DNA of 64,000 nt from Melastoma dodecandrum (GCA_029817715.1 JARUPY010000538.1:1302001-1366000); one strand, 5' to 3'. Positions 1-10,397 are shown, numbered from the stretch's first letter. The notes: generated by a model from the sequence alone, not told the origin. A program made the numbers and translations.

Positions 1-1105
1 TGAGGTGCCAATTGAAGAAGCCAAGAAAGTTGTAAAGTACATCAGAACAAGTGAGTACGACATTGTCGAACAATTAAGAAAACAGCAAGCACAGATATCT
101 CTTTTCGACCTCATCAACTCCTCAGATAAACATCGCGATGTGTTACAGAAGTTTCTCACGGAAGTTCACGTGCCCGCGCAAATCGAAGTTAACTGCCTTG
201 ATGTATTCATGTCAAGCCTTCTCGCTCGGGATTCCATTATCTTCTCCGATGGAGACTTGCCAGAACCCGGGAAGGTCCACAATATGGCACTTTTTATCAC
301 AGTCAAGTGTCGAGATATGATGGTTCCGCGAGTATTGATTGACGGTGGATTTGGGATAAACATCGTCCCTGTCACTGTCTTGAAGCAACTCAACATTGAC
401 GAGTCTGAATACCGAGCCAGCAACCTTATTGTTCGAGCCTTTGATGGAGCGAAATGCAAAGTGTTAGGAGAAATTCTTCTAGCCATCAGTGTAAGCCTAG
501 CCACAATTGAGACAACTTTTCACGTACTCGAAGCCGCAGGCTCATTCAACATGCTGTTAGAGCGACCATGGATCCATGCGGCCAGTGATGTTCCTTCTAC
601 CGTGCACCAAAGAATTAAGTTTGTCGTAGGAGATAAGCTCATCACCGTCCAAGGGGAATGCAATGTCCCTATCTGCAACGAGATCGATCTTCCGTATGTA
701 CCGGAACCAGCAGAAGAGCCAAGTACCGCTCAATCGATCGAAATAATCCACATGGTACGAAGAGAAGCAAGTAAGCCGGAGATCCCGCTCCCTGTACTTA
801 ATGCAGCTCGAATGCTAGTGTACTATGGCTATCAAACTGGGAAGGGCCTGGGCACTCACGGACAAGGAAGTTCGGAACCTCTCGCATTCCATATCAAGAG
901 CCAAACTGGGACTACCGGTCTAGGCTTTAGATATCCCGGTCAGCAGAAGCCCTATCGAGACAGAAATGGATCTCTGATTTGCCCACCGCTTCGAGAGACT
1001 TTCATCTCGGCACCGAAGGATCTGGTTGACCTTGTCCCATCATTCGAAGACCTTTCAATCTGTACTATTGATGAAGCGCCATCCTCCTCCATCGTCGAAG
1101 GGTGA
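1..1105 (+). CDS. Tat element gag-pol segment: aspartic protease and G-patch (partial)
   Basis: The frame is open to the window edge, so the N-terminus is missing. Around residues 100-125 is a retropepsin-like active site (VLIDGGFGINIVP) in which the usual D-T/S-G is D-G-G, as in many Tat proteases. Near residues 265-295 is a glycine-rich G-patch (YYGYQTGKGLG), a nucleic-acid-binding module often found between protease and RT in these elements. The frame ends at 1105 and the RT resumes in another frame at 1314, so at least one frameshift separates them. Role: polyprotein processing in the retrotransposon particle. It is not expected to be functional. Confidence 0.75.
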   Translation, partial: EVPIEEAKKVVKYIRTSEYDIVEQLRKQQAQISLFDLINSSDKHRDVLQKFLTEVHVPAQIEVNCLDVFMSSLLARDSIIFSDGDLPEPGKVHNMALFITVKCRDMMVPRVLIDGGFGINIVPVTVLKQLNIDESEYRASNLIVRAFDGAKCKVLGEILLAISVSLATIETTFHVLEAAGSFNMLLERPWIHAASDVPSTVHQRIKFVVGDKLITVQGECNVPICNEIDLPYVPEPAEEPSTAQSIEIIHMVRREASKPEIPLPVLNAARMLVYYGYQTGKGLGTHGQGSSEPLAFHIKSQTGTTGLGFRYPGQQKPYRDRNGSLICPPLRETFISAPKDLVDLVPSFEDLSICTIDEAPSSSIVEG

Positions 1106-1313
1106 ATCGTTCCGAGTCTTTTCTAATTTACTTTTAATATTTTAAATCGTGTAGAGTTCGTTATGTCCAGCTCTTAGACATGCGAACGCGTCCTCATTTA
1201 GATCAAGTCACCTTGCTATATTTTTACCGTGGACTAGCAAGGAAGTCCAAAAATGTAATAAACACGGTACATTAGGAATTTTCGAATTGAAGTGTGGAGG
1301 GAAACAACGTTAG

Positions 1314-3905
1314 ATGAATGACGAAAATGAGCACTCACCCAGAATGGTTTATAGCTATTCATGCTCTCTGACACCTAACGCCCTCTCACTTCAACTTTTT
1401 ATCACATTTTCATCGACTCACAAAAGAATCATCGCGTTTTACAGGGATGGCGTTTCAAACGGAGGTGAAAATCCATATGACGAGCAACATGATGACCAGA
1501 AGTTGCTTAATGATTACTACGGCTTTAAACAAGAACTCAGACGTCATGAAGAGCCCAAAGAAGTGACAATCCACGAACCAATAGTCATTAACGTCGGAAC
1601 TCTCGAAGAGTCAAAGGAACTGTTCATTGGCTCAGATCTTCCTCAAGATGAAGCTGATCAACTCACTTCCCTACTACGAGAGTATTCAGATGTGTTCGCA
1701 TGGAGTTATGCAGACATGCCCGGGCTCGACATAGACGTTGTGCAACACTACATTCCTACAGACCCATCAGTACCCCCCAAGAAGCAGAAGCAACGCCGAT
1801 ACAAGCCCGAACTCGTACTCGCCATCAAAGAAGAAGTGGACAAACTACTAAAGGTGAACTTTATTGAGGTCGCTCGGTACCCTGAATGGGTTGCAAACAT
1901 TGTACCAGTTATGAAGAAAAATGGCAAAATTCGCGTTTGTGTCGATTACCGTGACCTGAACAAGGCTAGCCCTAAGGACGATTTCCCTTTACCACATATC
2001 GACGTTTTGGTAGACAATACAGCAGGATTCGACCGCTTTTCCTTTATGGACGGCTTCTCCGGCTACAATCAAATTCGGATGGCGGAGGAAGATAAGAAAA
2101 AGACCACGTTTACCACCCCTTGGGGAACGTTCTGCTATCAAGTAATGCCGTTTGGTTTGAAGAACGCTGGGGCAACTTATCAACGGGCCATGGTAACGTT
2201 ATTTCATGATATGATGCATAAAGAAATTGAAGTGTACGTGGACGACATGATTGCTAAATCACGCGCAGAGGAAAACCATGTTACTATTCTCCGAAAACTA
2301 TTTGAGCGGCTAAGGAAATTTAAACTCAGACTGAATCCAGCTAAGTGTGTATTCGGGGTAACGTCAGGCAAATTACTCGGTTTTGTCGTAAGTAACCGAG
2401 GTATCGAAGTCGATCCTGCCAAAGTTGAGGCTATTCGGAATTTACCTCCGCCAAAGACAGCTAAAGAAGTGAGAGGTTTCATGGGTCGGTTGAATTACAT
2501 CGCTCGTTTTATCTCAAATCTGTCTGGAACATGTAAGCCCATATTCAAGCTCCTCAAGAAGGATACCCCGGTTGAATGGAATGTTGAATGTCAAGCCGCC
2601 TTTGAGCAAATCAAGCAATACCTGTCGAACCCTCCGGTACTACTTCCGTCAACACCGGGGCATCCCTTGACACTCTATCTCACCGTACAAGATGAGTCTC
2701 TAGGAGCCCTTTTGGCACAACAACCACAAGGTGCCAAAGAACATGCTATTTATTATCTGAGCAAGAAATTCACATCCAGTGAGGCCCGTTATACGATGCT
2801 GGAACGAACATGTTGTGCATTAATTTGGGCACTCTATCGATTAAGGCAATACACCCTTCACTACGAGGTACTTCTGGTGACGGAAAATGATCCATTGAGA
2901 TATCTGTTCAGCCGGCCTACGCTAGTGGGATGTATCTCCAAATGGCAACTACAACTTGCTGAATTCGACATACGATATGTTGCCACTATGTCTGTCAAGG
3001 GACGAAGTATCGCGGACAATATTGCGGACTACCCAGGACCGAACACGTCTTCTTTGGACGTTGAGTTGCCAGATGAGAACATTCTAGTTGCAGACGATGA
3101 TCAACGATGGACAATGTACTTTGATGGAGCAGTCAACCTCAATGGGTCGGGTGTAGGAGCCGTTGTGATATCCCCTACCGGTCAGTATTATCCAGTCGCA
3201 TCGAAGGTTGCTTTTCCATGTACCAACAACATTGCAGAATACGAGGCGTGCATACTCGGTCTTCAACATGCTCTCAATCTGCGAATACAAGACATCAACG
3301 TTTTCGGAGATTCGACACTTATTATCGCCCAAACGAATGGACAATGGCATACTCGTGATGCGAAGCTCCTCCCATATCATGAATACCTTCAAGATATCAT
3401 CAAACGCTTCCGTGACATTAAGTTCAACTATTTGCCTCGAACAAAAAATCGCTTCACGGACGCACTGGCAGCATTAGTCTCGATGACCCCGCTCGTTGGA
3501 CAGATGAATATCGAGCCCTTACAAATCGACATCTCTCACAACCCGAGTTGTGCTGCTATCATTGATGAACCAGATAACAAACCTTTGTACTTCGATATCA
3601 AAGTTTATTTACCAACCGACAACTTTCCGCAAGGCAGAAGCAGAAAAGAGCGAAAATTCATACGACGGATTGCTCGCAATTACTTTCTAAATAGAGATGT
3701 GTTATACAAGAAGTCATTTATTGCGACACTTATGAGATGTGTTGATACACACGAGGCACAAGAACTTATTACTGAAATCCATGAAGGCGTATGTGGACCG
3801 CATATGAATGGACATGCTCTAGCACAAAAGATCATGCGACAAGGGTATTACTGGCTGACAATCGAAGCAGACTGCATTTCGTACGTGCGTCGATGTCATA
3901 AATGA
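1314..3905 (+). CDS. Tat element reverse transcriptase, RNase H and archaeal-type RNase H
   Basis: 863 residues. The RT domain begins near residue 145 and carries VCVDYRDLNKAS, MPFGLKNAGATYQ and the catalytic YVDDM box near residue 308. It is followed by a Ty3-type RNase H (about 450-565). A second RNase H begins at WTMYFDGAV near residue 599, with AEYEA and GDS acidic motifs; this aRH is diagnostic of the Tat lineage. The C-terminus enters the integrase HHCC zinc-binding region (CGPHMNGH, YVRRCHK). The frame then hits an in-frame TGA at 3903-3905, where a zinc-binding cysteine codon would be expected. The first 140 or so residues match nothing I recognise and may be linker or out-of-frame sequence. 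Confidence 0.9.
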   Translation: MNDENEHSPRMVYSYSCSLTPNALSLQLFITFSSTHKRIIAFYRDGVSNGGENPYDEQHDDQKLLNDYYGFKQELRRHEEPKEVTIHEPIVINVGTLEESKELFIGSDLPQDEADQLTSLLREYSDVFAWSYADMPGLDIDVVQHYIPTDPSVPPKKQKQRRYKPELVLAIKEEVDKLLKVNFIEVARYPEWVANIVPVMKKNGKIRVCVDYRDLNKASPKDDFPLPHIDVLVDNTAGFDRFSFMDGFSGYNQIRMAEEDKKKTTFTTPWGTFCYQVMPFGLKNAGATYQRAMVTLFHDMMHKEIEVYVDDMIAKSRAEENHVTILRKLFERLRKFKLRLNPAKCVFGVTSGKLLGFVVSNRGIEVDPAKVEAIRNLPPPKTAKEVRGFMGRLNYIARFISNLSGTCKPIFKLLKKDTPVEWNVECQAAFEQIKQYLSNPPVLLPSTPGHPLTLYLTVQDESLGALLAQQPQGAKEHAIYYLSKKFTSSEARYTMLERTCCALIWALYRLRQYTLHYEVLLVTENDPLRYLFSRPTLVGCISKWQLQLAEFDIRYVATMSVKGRSIADNIADYPGPNTSSLDVELPDENILVADDDQRWTMYFDGAVNLNGSGVGAVVISPTGQYYPVASKVAFPCTNNIAEYEACILGLQHALNLRIQDINVFGDSTLIIAQTNGQWHTRDAKLLPYHEYLQDIIKRFRDIKFNYLPRTKNRFTDALAALVSMTPLVGQMNIEPLQIDISHNPSCAAIIDEPDNKPLYFDIKVYLPTDNFPQGRSRKERKFIRRIARNYFLNRDVLYKKSFIATLMRCVDTHEAQELITEIHEGVCGPHMNGHALAQKIMRQGYYWLTIEADCISYVRRCHK

Positions 3906-3929
3906 CAGATTTACAGTGACAAAGTTCAT

Positions 3930-4631
3930 GTGCCTCCCACTAGATTGTACCCATTATTTGAACCATGGCCATTCTCGATGTGGGGAATGGACGTCATCGG
4001 CCCAATCAATCCAAAGGCTTCGAATGGTCATCGATTCATCCTAGTATCCATTGACTACTTCACTAAATGGATAGAAGCTCAATCATTCAAAGAAGTCACA
4101 GCAAAGAATGTAGCCCGATTCGTCCGCATCAATATAATCGCTCGCTACGGAGTACCCGAACTGCTCGTGACCGATAATGGGACCAACTTCAACAACAAGA
4201 TTATTGATTCATTGTGTGAAGAATTTCGGATCAAGCATCTCAACTCCTCACCATATCGTCCTCAGATGAACGGTGCCGTGGAATCTGCAAACAAGAATAT
4301 AAAGAACATAGTTCGGAAGATGGCTGTCACATATCGTGACTGGCACGAAAAGCTCTCATATGCGTTACTTGCCTACAGAACAACAACGCGCACCTCAACT
4401 GGGGCAACTCCATTCGAGTTGGTCTATGGGACCCAGGCAGTTTTACCTATCGAAGTTCAAATTCCTTCATTCCGAGTCCTCCAAGAAGCGAATGTGGCAG
4501 AGGAGGATTATGTGCAACGTCGTTTGTATCACTTGGATCTCATAGATGAGAAACGGCTTGCTGTTGCACATAGCATGCAATGTTATGAAGAACGGGTGTC
4601 CCGAGCTTTCAACAAAAAGGTCAAACGGTGA
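3930..4631 (+). CDS. Tat element integrase core
   Basis: Same frame as the RT segment and separated from it by the in-frame stop just upstream. The catalytic DDE residues are visible in WGMDVIGP, VTDNGTNF and PYRPQMNGAVESANK, followed by YRTTTRTSTGATPFELVYG, typical of Ty3/gypsy integrases. The role would be insertion of element cDNA into the host chromosome. The frame stops at 4629-4631 in what is normally the basic linker to the C-terminal domain. No intact start exists, since the segment was part of a polyprotein. Confidence 0.88.
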   Translation: MPPTRLYPLFEPWPFSMWGMDVIGPINPKASNGHRFILVSIDYFTKWIEAQSFKEVTAKNVARFVRINIIARYGVPELLVTDNGTNFNNKIIDSLCEEFRIKHLNSSPYRPQMNGAVESANKNIKNIVRKMAVTYRDWHEKLSYALLAYRTTTRTSTGATPFELVYGTQAVLPIEVQIPSFRVLQEANVAEEDYVQRRLYHLDLIDEKRLAVAHSMQCYEERVSRAFNKKVKR

Positions 4632-4830
4632 CATACACGCCTGGTGAATTGGTTTTAAAATGGATTCTTCCAAACGTCAAGACCCTCGTGGAAAATTCAC
4701 CCCCAACAACGATGGCCCATATGTTGTCAAGCAAGCTTTCTCTAGAGGGGCCCTCATCTTAATGAAGATGGATGGGGCTGTTCTACCCCAGCCAATTAAC
4801 GCTGATTCACTTAGACTCTATTACACCTGA
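4632..4830 (+). pseudogene. Integrase C-terminal tail of the Tat element, frameshifted
   Basis: Translation in two frames recovers fragments such as TPGELVLKWILPN and then GPYVVKQAFSRGALIL and NADSLRLYYT, ending at a stop near 4828. These match the usual C-terminal tail of Tat integrases. The change of frame within roughly 4670-4690, together with the stop at 4629, shows decay. Short and inferred by family resemblance. Confidence 0.6.
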
Positions 4831-4957
4831 AGACGAAATATTGTATCCATTTTATTTTCTTATTTGAGCAATTTTAAGTCAATTCATTTTTGCTTTTAGC
4901 GTAACTCCCCTCGGAGCATTTTTAGCAATGAAAAATTCTAAGCCGTGCCAAATGAAC

Positions 4958-5131
4958 GATGCTTTAACTGGGGCAACATCGATCATCGTCAGATATCCGG
5001 TAAAGGAAAGTATCGTTCTAATTCAATCATATGAAATTTGAGACTAATCAACTTAACGTCCTTCACAGATGCTTTAACTGGGGCAACATCGATCATCGTC
5101 GGGTAACCGGTAAAGAAAAGTATCGTTCCAA
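4958..5131 (+). repeat. Direct duplication in the Tat 3' untranslated region
   Basis: A segment starting gatgctttaactggggcaac at 4958 recurs at 5068, a 110-base period. The two copies share the following atcgatcatcgtc and a downstream ggtaaa-gaaaagtatcgttc. Two copies only. Confidence 0.85.
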
Positions 5132-5780
5132 GTTTAAAATTTTTCTCACATTGAACTTGACTGTATATCATCTCTTTCCCTACAGGGCATCAAGGCGAGA
5201 CGAACATCATAGGTAAAATTAGCATGTGTCATGTTTATTTGTCATGCAAAAATTCGAAACACATTCCCTAGCGGAACACTTGTGTGCTAGAGATAGAAAG
5301 GCAAGCCTATCCCTAAACACATACCATTTTCGAGAGTTGAGTGCAAACACTTGTGAGAAATCCAGACGTGATAGCATCGGAGTGGGAAGGAAATCCCTTT
5401 GACGGAAAATGCTCTAGCTAGGATGACATCGAGCTTTCTTTCTTATCCCCAAACACTTTACCATTGCTAGCCATTCCTAGCCAAAGTAGAGATTTTTCGA
5501 AACACAATTCCCCTTTCAAGCCAAAGAGTCGCCTCACATCGAGGTAAAAGGAGTTCATGTTGTCTAGACTTCCGAATGGGACTCGGATGTAGATGCGTCA
5601 CTTCCTCAAGTTTGAGTGTGAAGTACATCCCTAATGGATCTAGCAAGTCGGCACAATACACTACCATCTTTCAATTATTCAAATGCATCCGAACAATTCC
5701 AGAGAATCGAGTTTGTGGAATATTCAAAGAAGAACAAAAAGAAATGAGACAGGGGCAAGCAAAAAAAAAAGAAGAAAAGA

Positions 5781-5945
5781 GAGCCCTTCAATATCATTCA
5801 AAGAAAAAGCAAATTTTGACACAAGGGCCAAAAGACGGTCGCAAAAGCAAAGTGTCAAGAGAGAACCCTTCAATATTATTCAAAGAAAAAGCAAATTTAG
5901 ACACAAGGGCCAAAAGACGGTCGCAAAAGCAAAATGTCAAAAAGA
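5781..5945 (+). repeat. 82-bp tandem duplication, purine-rich
   Basis: cccttcaatat-attcaaagaaa starts at 5784 and again at 5866, and both copies continue with acacaagggccaaaagacgg. The purine-rich stretch lies in the 3' untranslated part of the Tat element; reading frames across it are incidental. Confidence 0.85.
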
Positions 5946-6651
5946 AAAAGGGACAAAAGTTTTAGAATCCCAATCTCAATTTGCCAATCTGGGGCAAACC
6001 GCTTTAAATTCAAAAGCCTCGTTTCTCGTGGGAAAAAATAAAGAAAATTATTCTTCTACAACATTTCTCCACGAACTCACTCTCATATGTCATCATGCCC
6101 ATACCCTTGAGTATTGTGTCGATGAGCAAGTCCACATTGGGAGAACCATGCTTAAAGGTGACGTCCTTGCATTTTGAGTCTTATTCGATGAGATTCTTTG
6201 ACTTGCTTTCTTTCTTAAAGATTAAGCCTTCTATAAACATGGTCTTACACCAAGCCTGCATTACAACCAAAATCAAAGTCTCCTTCGACTAGCCCTGAGC
6301 ATTCATTTCAAAGGAATCGAACTTTCCACTCCGATAGCATAGAAACATATTTGAGTGAGCCTTGAGAGATGTAAGAAAGACCTTTCTTTACTCTCTATCG
6401 CACAAGTGTTTCTATTTTTTAAAAAAAAAGAGAAAAAAACGAAATTTTTGTGCATGCATATAGAGCATCTTGCCTTCATATCATCCACAGTCAGAAATTC
6501 GGCAAGTCACATGGGAGACGCAAACAATCCCGAGGATACTTCATGATTTCAAAACTCAAGCCTTTATGCTACGGTATGATCTTCTTTACTACAGTTAAGC
6601 AGTCTTGTGGTATGGTAATACTTCAAAGTTAAGTTATCCATTTCTCAATTT

Positions 6652-7152
6652 TACTCGGTAAAGCGCGAACAAACGCTATACCATCTGGCCAAGCGCGAAC
6701 AAACGCTATGCCACTCGACTGAGCGTTTATTTACAAACGCGATGTCAATTTTCAACTCGGTAAAGCGCGAACAAACGCTATACCATCTGGCCAAGCGCGA
6801 ACAAACGCTATGCCACTCGACTGAGCGTTTATTTACAAACGCGATGTCAATTTTCAACTCGGTAAAGCGCGAACAAACGCTATACCATCTGGCCAAGCGC
6901 GAACAAACGCTATGCCGCTCGACTGAGCGTTTATTAACAAACGCGATGTCACTTTCAATTCGGTAAAGCGCGAACAAACGCTATACCATCTGGCTAAGCG
7001 CGAACAAACGCTACGCCACTTGACTGAGTGTTTATTTACAAACGCAATGTCATTTTCAATTCGGTAAAGCGCGAACAAACGCTATACCATCTGGCTAAGC
7101 GCGAACAAACGCTACGCCACTCGACTGAGCGTTTATTAACAAACGCGATGCC
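6652..7152 (+). repeat. Tandem array, five copies of a ~102-bp unit
   Basis: Units begin aagcgcgaacaaacgctata at 6661, 6763, 6865, 6966 and 7067, giving periods of 102, 102, 101 and 101. Each unit holds two copies of aagcgcgaacaaacgctat and an inverted partner gagcgttta-ttacaaacgc, so it can form hairpins. The array lies just upstream of the polypurine tract. Tandem arrays in this position are known in Tat/Ogre elements and can seed satellite DNA. The frames across it are artefacts of the periodicity. Confidence 0.95.
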
Positions 7153-7220
7153 CTAGTGTTCCTGTCAAAAAAAATTGGGTTCTTAATAATTCTTTGTTCG
7201 AACATTTTACCAAACATTCT

Positions 7221-7236
7221 CACAAAGAGGGGCAAC
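7221..7236 (+). promoter_or_regulatory. Polypurine tract of the Tat element
   Basis: cacaaagaggggcaac lies directly before TGTCATAACCC, the inferred first bases of the 3' LTR. It would prime plus-strand DNA synthesis. Confidence 0.7.
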
Positions 7237-7492
7237 TGTCATAACCCAATTTTTTCCATTAAAATCACAAAAAATAATAAAAAATCGAAAATCTTCAAAA
7301 AAATCAATAAAAATAGTTGAAAATCATCAAAAATCAATAAAAAATCGAAAATCTTCATAAAATCTATAAAAATCATTGAAAATCATGGAAAATCATCAAA
7401 AATCAATAAAAATCCATATAAAATCACATAAAATCAAACAAAATCTTAAGAAAATCTAATAAAATAATAATAATAAATCACTACCTGCTCCC

Positions 7493-7500
7493 TATAAATA
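7493..7500 (+). promoter_or_regulatory. TATA box of the Tat LTR
   Basis: tataaata in the context ctgctccctataaatagctc, about 256 bases into the LTR and downstream of an A/T-rich stretch. This is the expected place for the U3 promoter. Confidence 0.6.
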
Positions 7501-7934
7501 GCTCGACATGAGGAGACATACAAGGACGGAGAGAAGATACACAGACAGAGACGGTGATACACATAGAAGCACGGAGAAGAAGAGACGGAAAAATCAAGAC
7601 TTCGTCGTCACCAAAAGGTATCGTTCTCTTTTTCTCGCTAGAAATTGCATCAGGTATATCCCAGCCGGCCGAGCTTCCGTCATCCATTGACACGATCGCC
7701 CAACTCGCTTCCCCTGGAATGCAAAATGCTCGATAATTCCATCCGCGACTCGCGCTACCTGAGAATTCGACACAAGCAAGAGGGAGAACCGACCAACATA
7801 TTTCGGAATGAGCTTTCAAGAAGAGAAATGAAGAGAAGAGGCTGAAAAAAAAGGAGCTTGGGAAATAGGCACCGAGAGATTTCAAGAACAATCGTTTTCG
7901 AAGAAAATCATCAGCTGATCCAGGAAGGAAATTG

Positions 7935-8421
7935 AGGATGCGTTCGTTAAAGCCAGAAATTCTGCTGCCACTACTTCAACGGGAAATGACAGTAGAAATG
8001 AGGACTGCTCAGAGCCACCTTTGCTGTGGAGAATACGATGGTACGATGTCAAGTGGTACCCCGAGTCTTACGAAGGGAGACGAGCGAACCTGCATTTGCT
8101 CAGATTGGCCAAGCTCAATTTCAATCACCTTCAAGTCGTACATCAAAGTGATCTTGGAGAAGTCTCCGGGTGGTGGCTTGACTTGGGGCTGATGAAGCAC
8201 GTGGACTTCACTAGGGACAAGCCAGTCGAGAGTTTCCTAATTGCACTGGGTTTGGCTCATGAGCCACGGTTCAGCCAGATGAGGAAAGTCACTTGTGAAG
8301 GTCATTGTCATGATACCAGTGATCGATGATGTCTACGACCTCCTTGAGTCGGTCCAGGAGTTGGAGTGCCTCACCCATGGTGTCAACAGATGGGACCCTG
8401 CAGTCATCGAACAGCTTCCGA
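7935..8421 (+). pseudogene. Terpene synthase (TPS) gene fragment inside the LTR
   Basis: Translation gives, in order, EPPLLWRIRWYDVKWYPESY, LLRLAKLNFNHLQVVHQSDL, GEVSGWWLDLGLMKHVDFTR and, after a frame change near 8290, VIDDVYDLLESVQEL with GVNRWDPAVIEQLP. These correspond collinearly to the class I terpene synthase alpha-domain, and DDVYD is the magnesium/diphosphate-binding DDxxD motif. Roughly 150 codons survive, without introns where plant TPS genes normally have them, suggesting an RNA intermediate. It is non-functional: truncated at both ends and frameshifted. It lies in the same orientation as the retrotransposon. The resemblance is to monoterpene-type synthases but the subfamily is not certain. 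Confidence 0.8.
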
Positions 8422-9240
8422 CGTCTCGTTTTCCTTTCCCCAGTCACGGCGGCTTCCGCAACACCAGCTCTGAATCAGCGCTCAACGCTCTTGGACGAAC
8501 CATGGCAGCCAACAATCGTCGTCATCAACGATATCCCCGATTCCCGCATTAGTTCCTCAACGACAATAAAGCCTCCGACCGCTGGACAAGCTTCCAGGAC
8601 ATCCTCAGTTCATCCCAACACAAGCCCCGGATTTCCCTCCGACCTGTCCTCATTCCGATGAGTTCATCTCGACGCCCATGGACCAAGCGTCGGGGACTCA
8701 CGTCTTACCGACATCATCTTCCAGCAGAGTATGCAACCCCACCTACTCAGGCCACGACCACCCAGCGGTTCGTCGGCATGGTGCTGCGTCCTCACAACAT
8801 CGTCAGGATCGTCCCAGAAGCAGCAGCACCACCACCAGCAGCAGCGGCGGCGGCGGCGACACCAACAGCAGCAACACTGCGACAGCGGCAGCAACAGCAG
8901 CGGCTGTGATGGCCACTGTCAACTCCTCCTCGAACCCACCGGCATATCAGGGTAGGCTTCAACCCGACCAAGGTCACCGGAGGAGATAACATTTTGGGCA
9001 GTCTCATCGCCAAAAAAAAAAATCTGAAAGCCCCCGTGGAATTCTTATTTCCGCCGAGTTCAGGGCAAGTAGAGGAGCCGGACAAGGAAGGATCGCCGTC
9101 CATCAATAGCTCGGTTAAGAAAATCGGAGATATCATTGGAAGAGTAATCAACGGCCATCCTCCTAGCTCGAAGTCCACAAAACCAGAGAAGCGAGCGACC
9201 CATCTTCGCCGACGGCGGCTCCCCTAAGCAAGAGCGGCGG
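8422..9240 (+). other. Coding-like, Pro/Ser/Ala-rich segment with CAG/CGG triplet runs
   Basis: Downstream of the TPS fragment the GC content stays high. Triplet-rich DNA (cagcagcac-cacc, ggcggcggcggcg, 8818-8912) is followed by a basic open frame with NILGSLIAKKKNLKAPVEFL and INSSVKKIGDIIGRVING at about 8990-9220. This could be part of a second captured host gene. I do not recognise a family. Base composition differs from the A/T-rich LTR sequence on both sides. Confidence 0.35.
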
Positions 9241-10397
9241 CTAGACGCAGCCTCCTCCCCACGGCTTACCCCTGTCCTCGAAGACCATCTCTGACTCCAA
9301 GCTCTCGGTGGAGGTCTCGCCCTCCCTGGTCTTGAAATCCCGCGGTTAACAAAAAGTAAATTTGGCTTCCTTCCCTATTTGCCTTCTGATGATCGTTGTG
9401 GGTTTGTTTTTTTTCTTATTTTCTTTATTTTTCCTTTCTTTTTTTTGTTTCGCTTTAATTATCATTTTATTGAAAATTTTAATTGTTAACTTGGCTAAAA
9501 GAGAGTTCGCCGTTTTTTTAAAATAATTATTATTATACTTTACATTTACTAGTACTTTCAAAATTTTAGTCGTAGAGTATTATTACCGTGTTTACTATTT
9601 GTTCATAACATGTTTTGTCCAACTGTCGATTTGAGATTTCGGAAAAATTATAAATGGAGAAATCAAAGTATAAACTTCCAAGCTTTCTTCGAACAGTTTA
9701 CTTCGTTTATTCGGTACTTGTGCAGATACTCCGGGCGCGTGTCTTGCGGACAACCAAGGCACGCATCCCATTCAACGCGTTCAAGACGACGAAGTTATAT
9801 ATATTCGAGGGTTTATTTTTGGATTCTCGAAGATCAAGACCCTCCGAAGACGGCTTCGCACTCACCAACGTTACGGCATCAGCGGCTCGCCAGGTTCGCT
9901 GTCAACCTATTCTAAAAACAGCACCGTGAGATACAAACGCTAACGGGGCGTTATACAGAGAGCGAGCAATGGTACAACACCCGGTTCTCCCTTGAATTTA
10001 TTTTTTGGCTTAGAAACTGTTAAGGGCATTAATCAATCTATGTTGCTTGTATTTTTGCCCGAAATTTCAATATTTTCATAAAAATGATTCACGTAGACAT
10101 TTTAAGCATTATTGAGCTCGAGATCATTTTTTATATATATCAAACTATTTCTTTTTCTAAAATCGAGCTCAAATAAATTGGACATCGAAAACACACGATA
10201 AAAGCCTCCCTTTTCTTTGTGATGCATGCGATTTAGTAATCCCTAATTCCCGAACCTTAACGAATCTCTATAGTTTTTCTAACTTGAACTTAAAATAAGT
10301 TAGTGGCGACTCCGACACGTTTTCAAAATCCGAAGCCTTATCGTCAAGGGAGGATATCCATTTTAAATGGAACCGGAAACGGGATCCACCCGCGACA

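Larger units (their letters stand above)
1..10397 (+). mobile_element. Tat-lineage Ty3/gypsy LTR retrotransposon, 5' part outside window
   Basis: Domain order on the plus strand is aspartic protease, G-patch, reverse transcriptase, RNase H, a second archaeal-type RNase H and integrase. This is followed by a repeat-rich 3' region, a purine-rich tract and an LTR beginning TGTCATAACCC. The double RNase H and the RT-RH-aRH-INT order are the known hallmark of the Tat/Ogre/Retand lineage. The 5' LTR, primer site and gag lie upstream of the window. Coding parts are split by frame changes and stops, so the copy is inactive. The 3' end at 10397 is inferred from a CA-ending motif and is uncertain; no target duplication can be checked without the 5' end. 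Confidence 0.85.
7237..10397 (+). repeat. 3' LTR of the Tat element (boundaries inferred)
   Basis: The left end is supported by the adjacent polypurine tract and the TG start. The first 250 bases are short A/T-rich imperfect repeats, followed by a TATA box at 7493-7500. Near the right end is agttagtggcgactcc at about 10298, a motif I associate with Tat LTR ends, then gatccacccgcgaca. I placed the end at that CA (10397). The resulting 3.16 kb is long but within the known range for this lineage. The body contains a terpene synthase fragment and low-complexity coding-like DNA, so part of the length may be captured or inserted DNA. No second LTR is present to confirm the ends. Confidence 0.4.

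Noticed and set aside
6651..7078. Minus- and plus-strand frames of 74-108 codons in the 102-bp array
   Set aside because: Their internal repetition simply follows the DNA tandem repeat; the ~102 period preserves frame.
8664..8989. Gln/Ala/Cys-rich frames over the CAG/CGG stretch
   Set aside because: Every frame is open because of triplet repeats; amino-acid content is not evidence of a gene.
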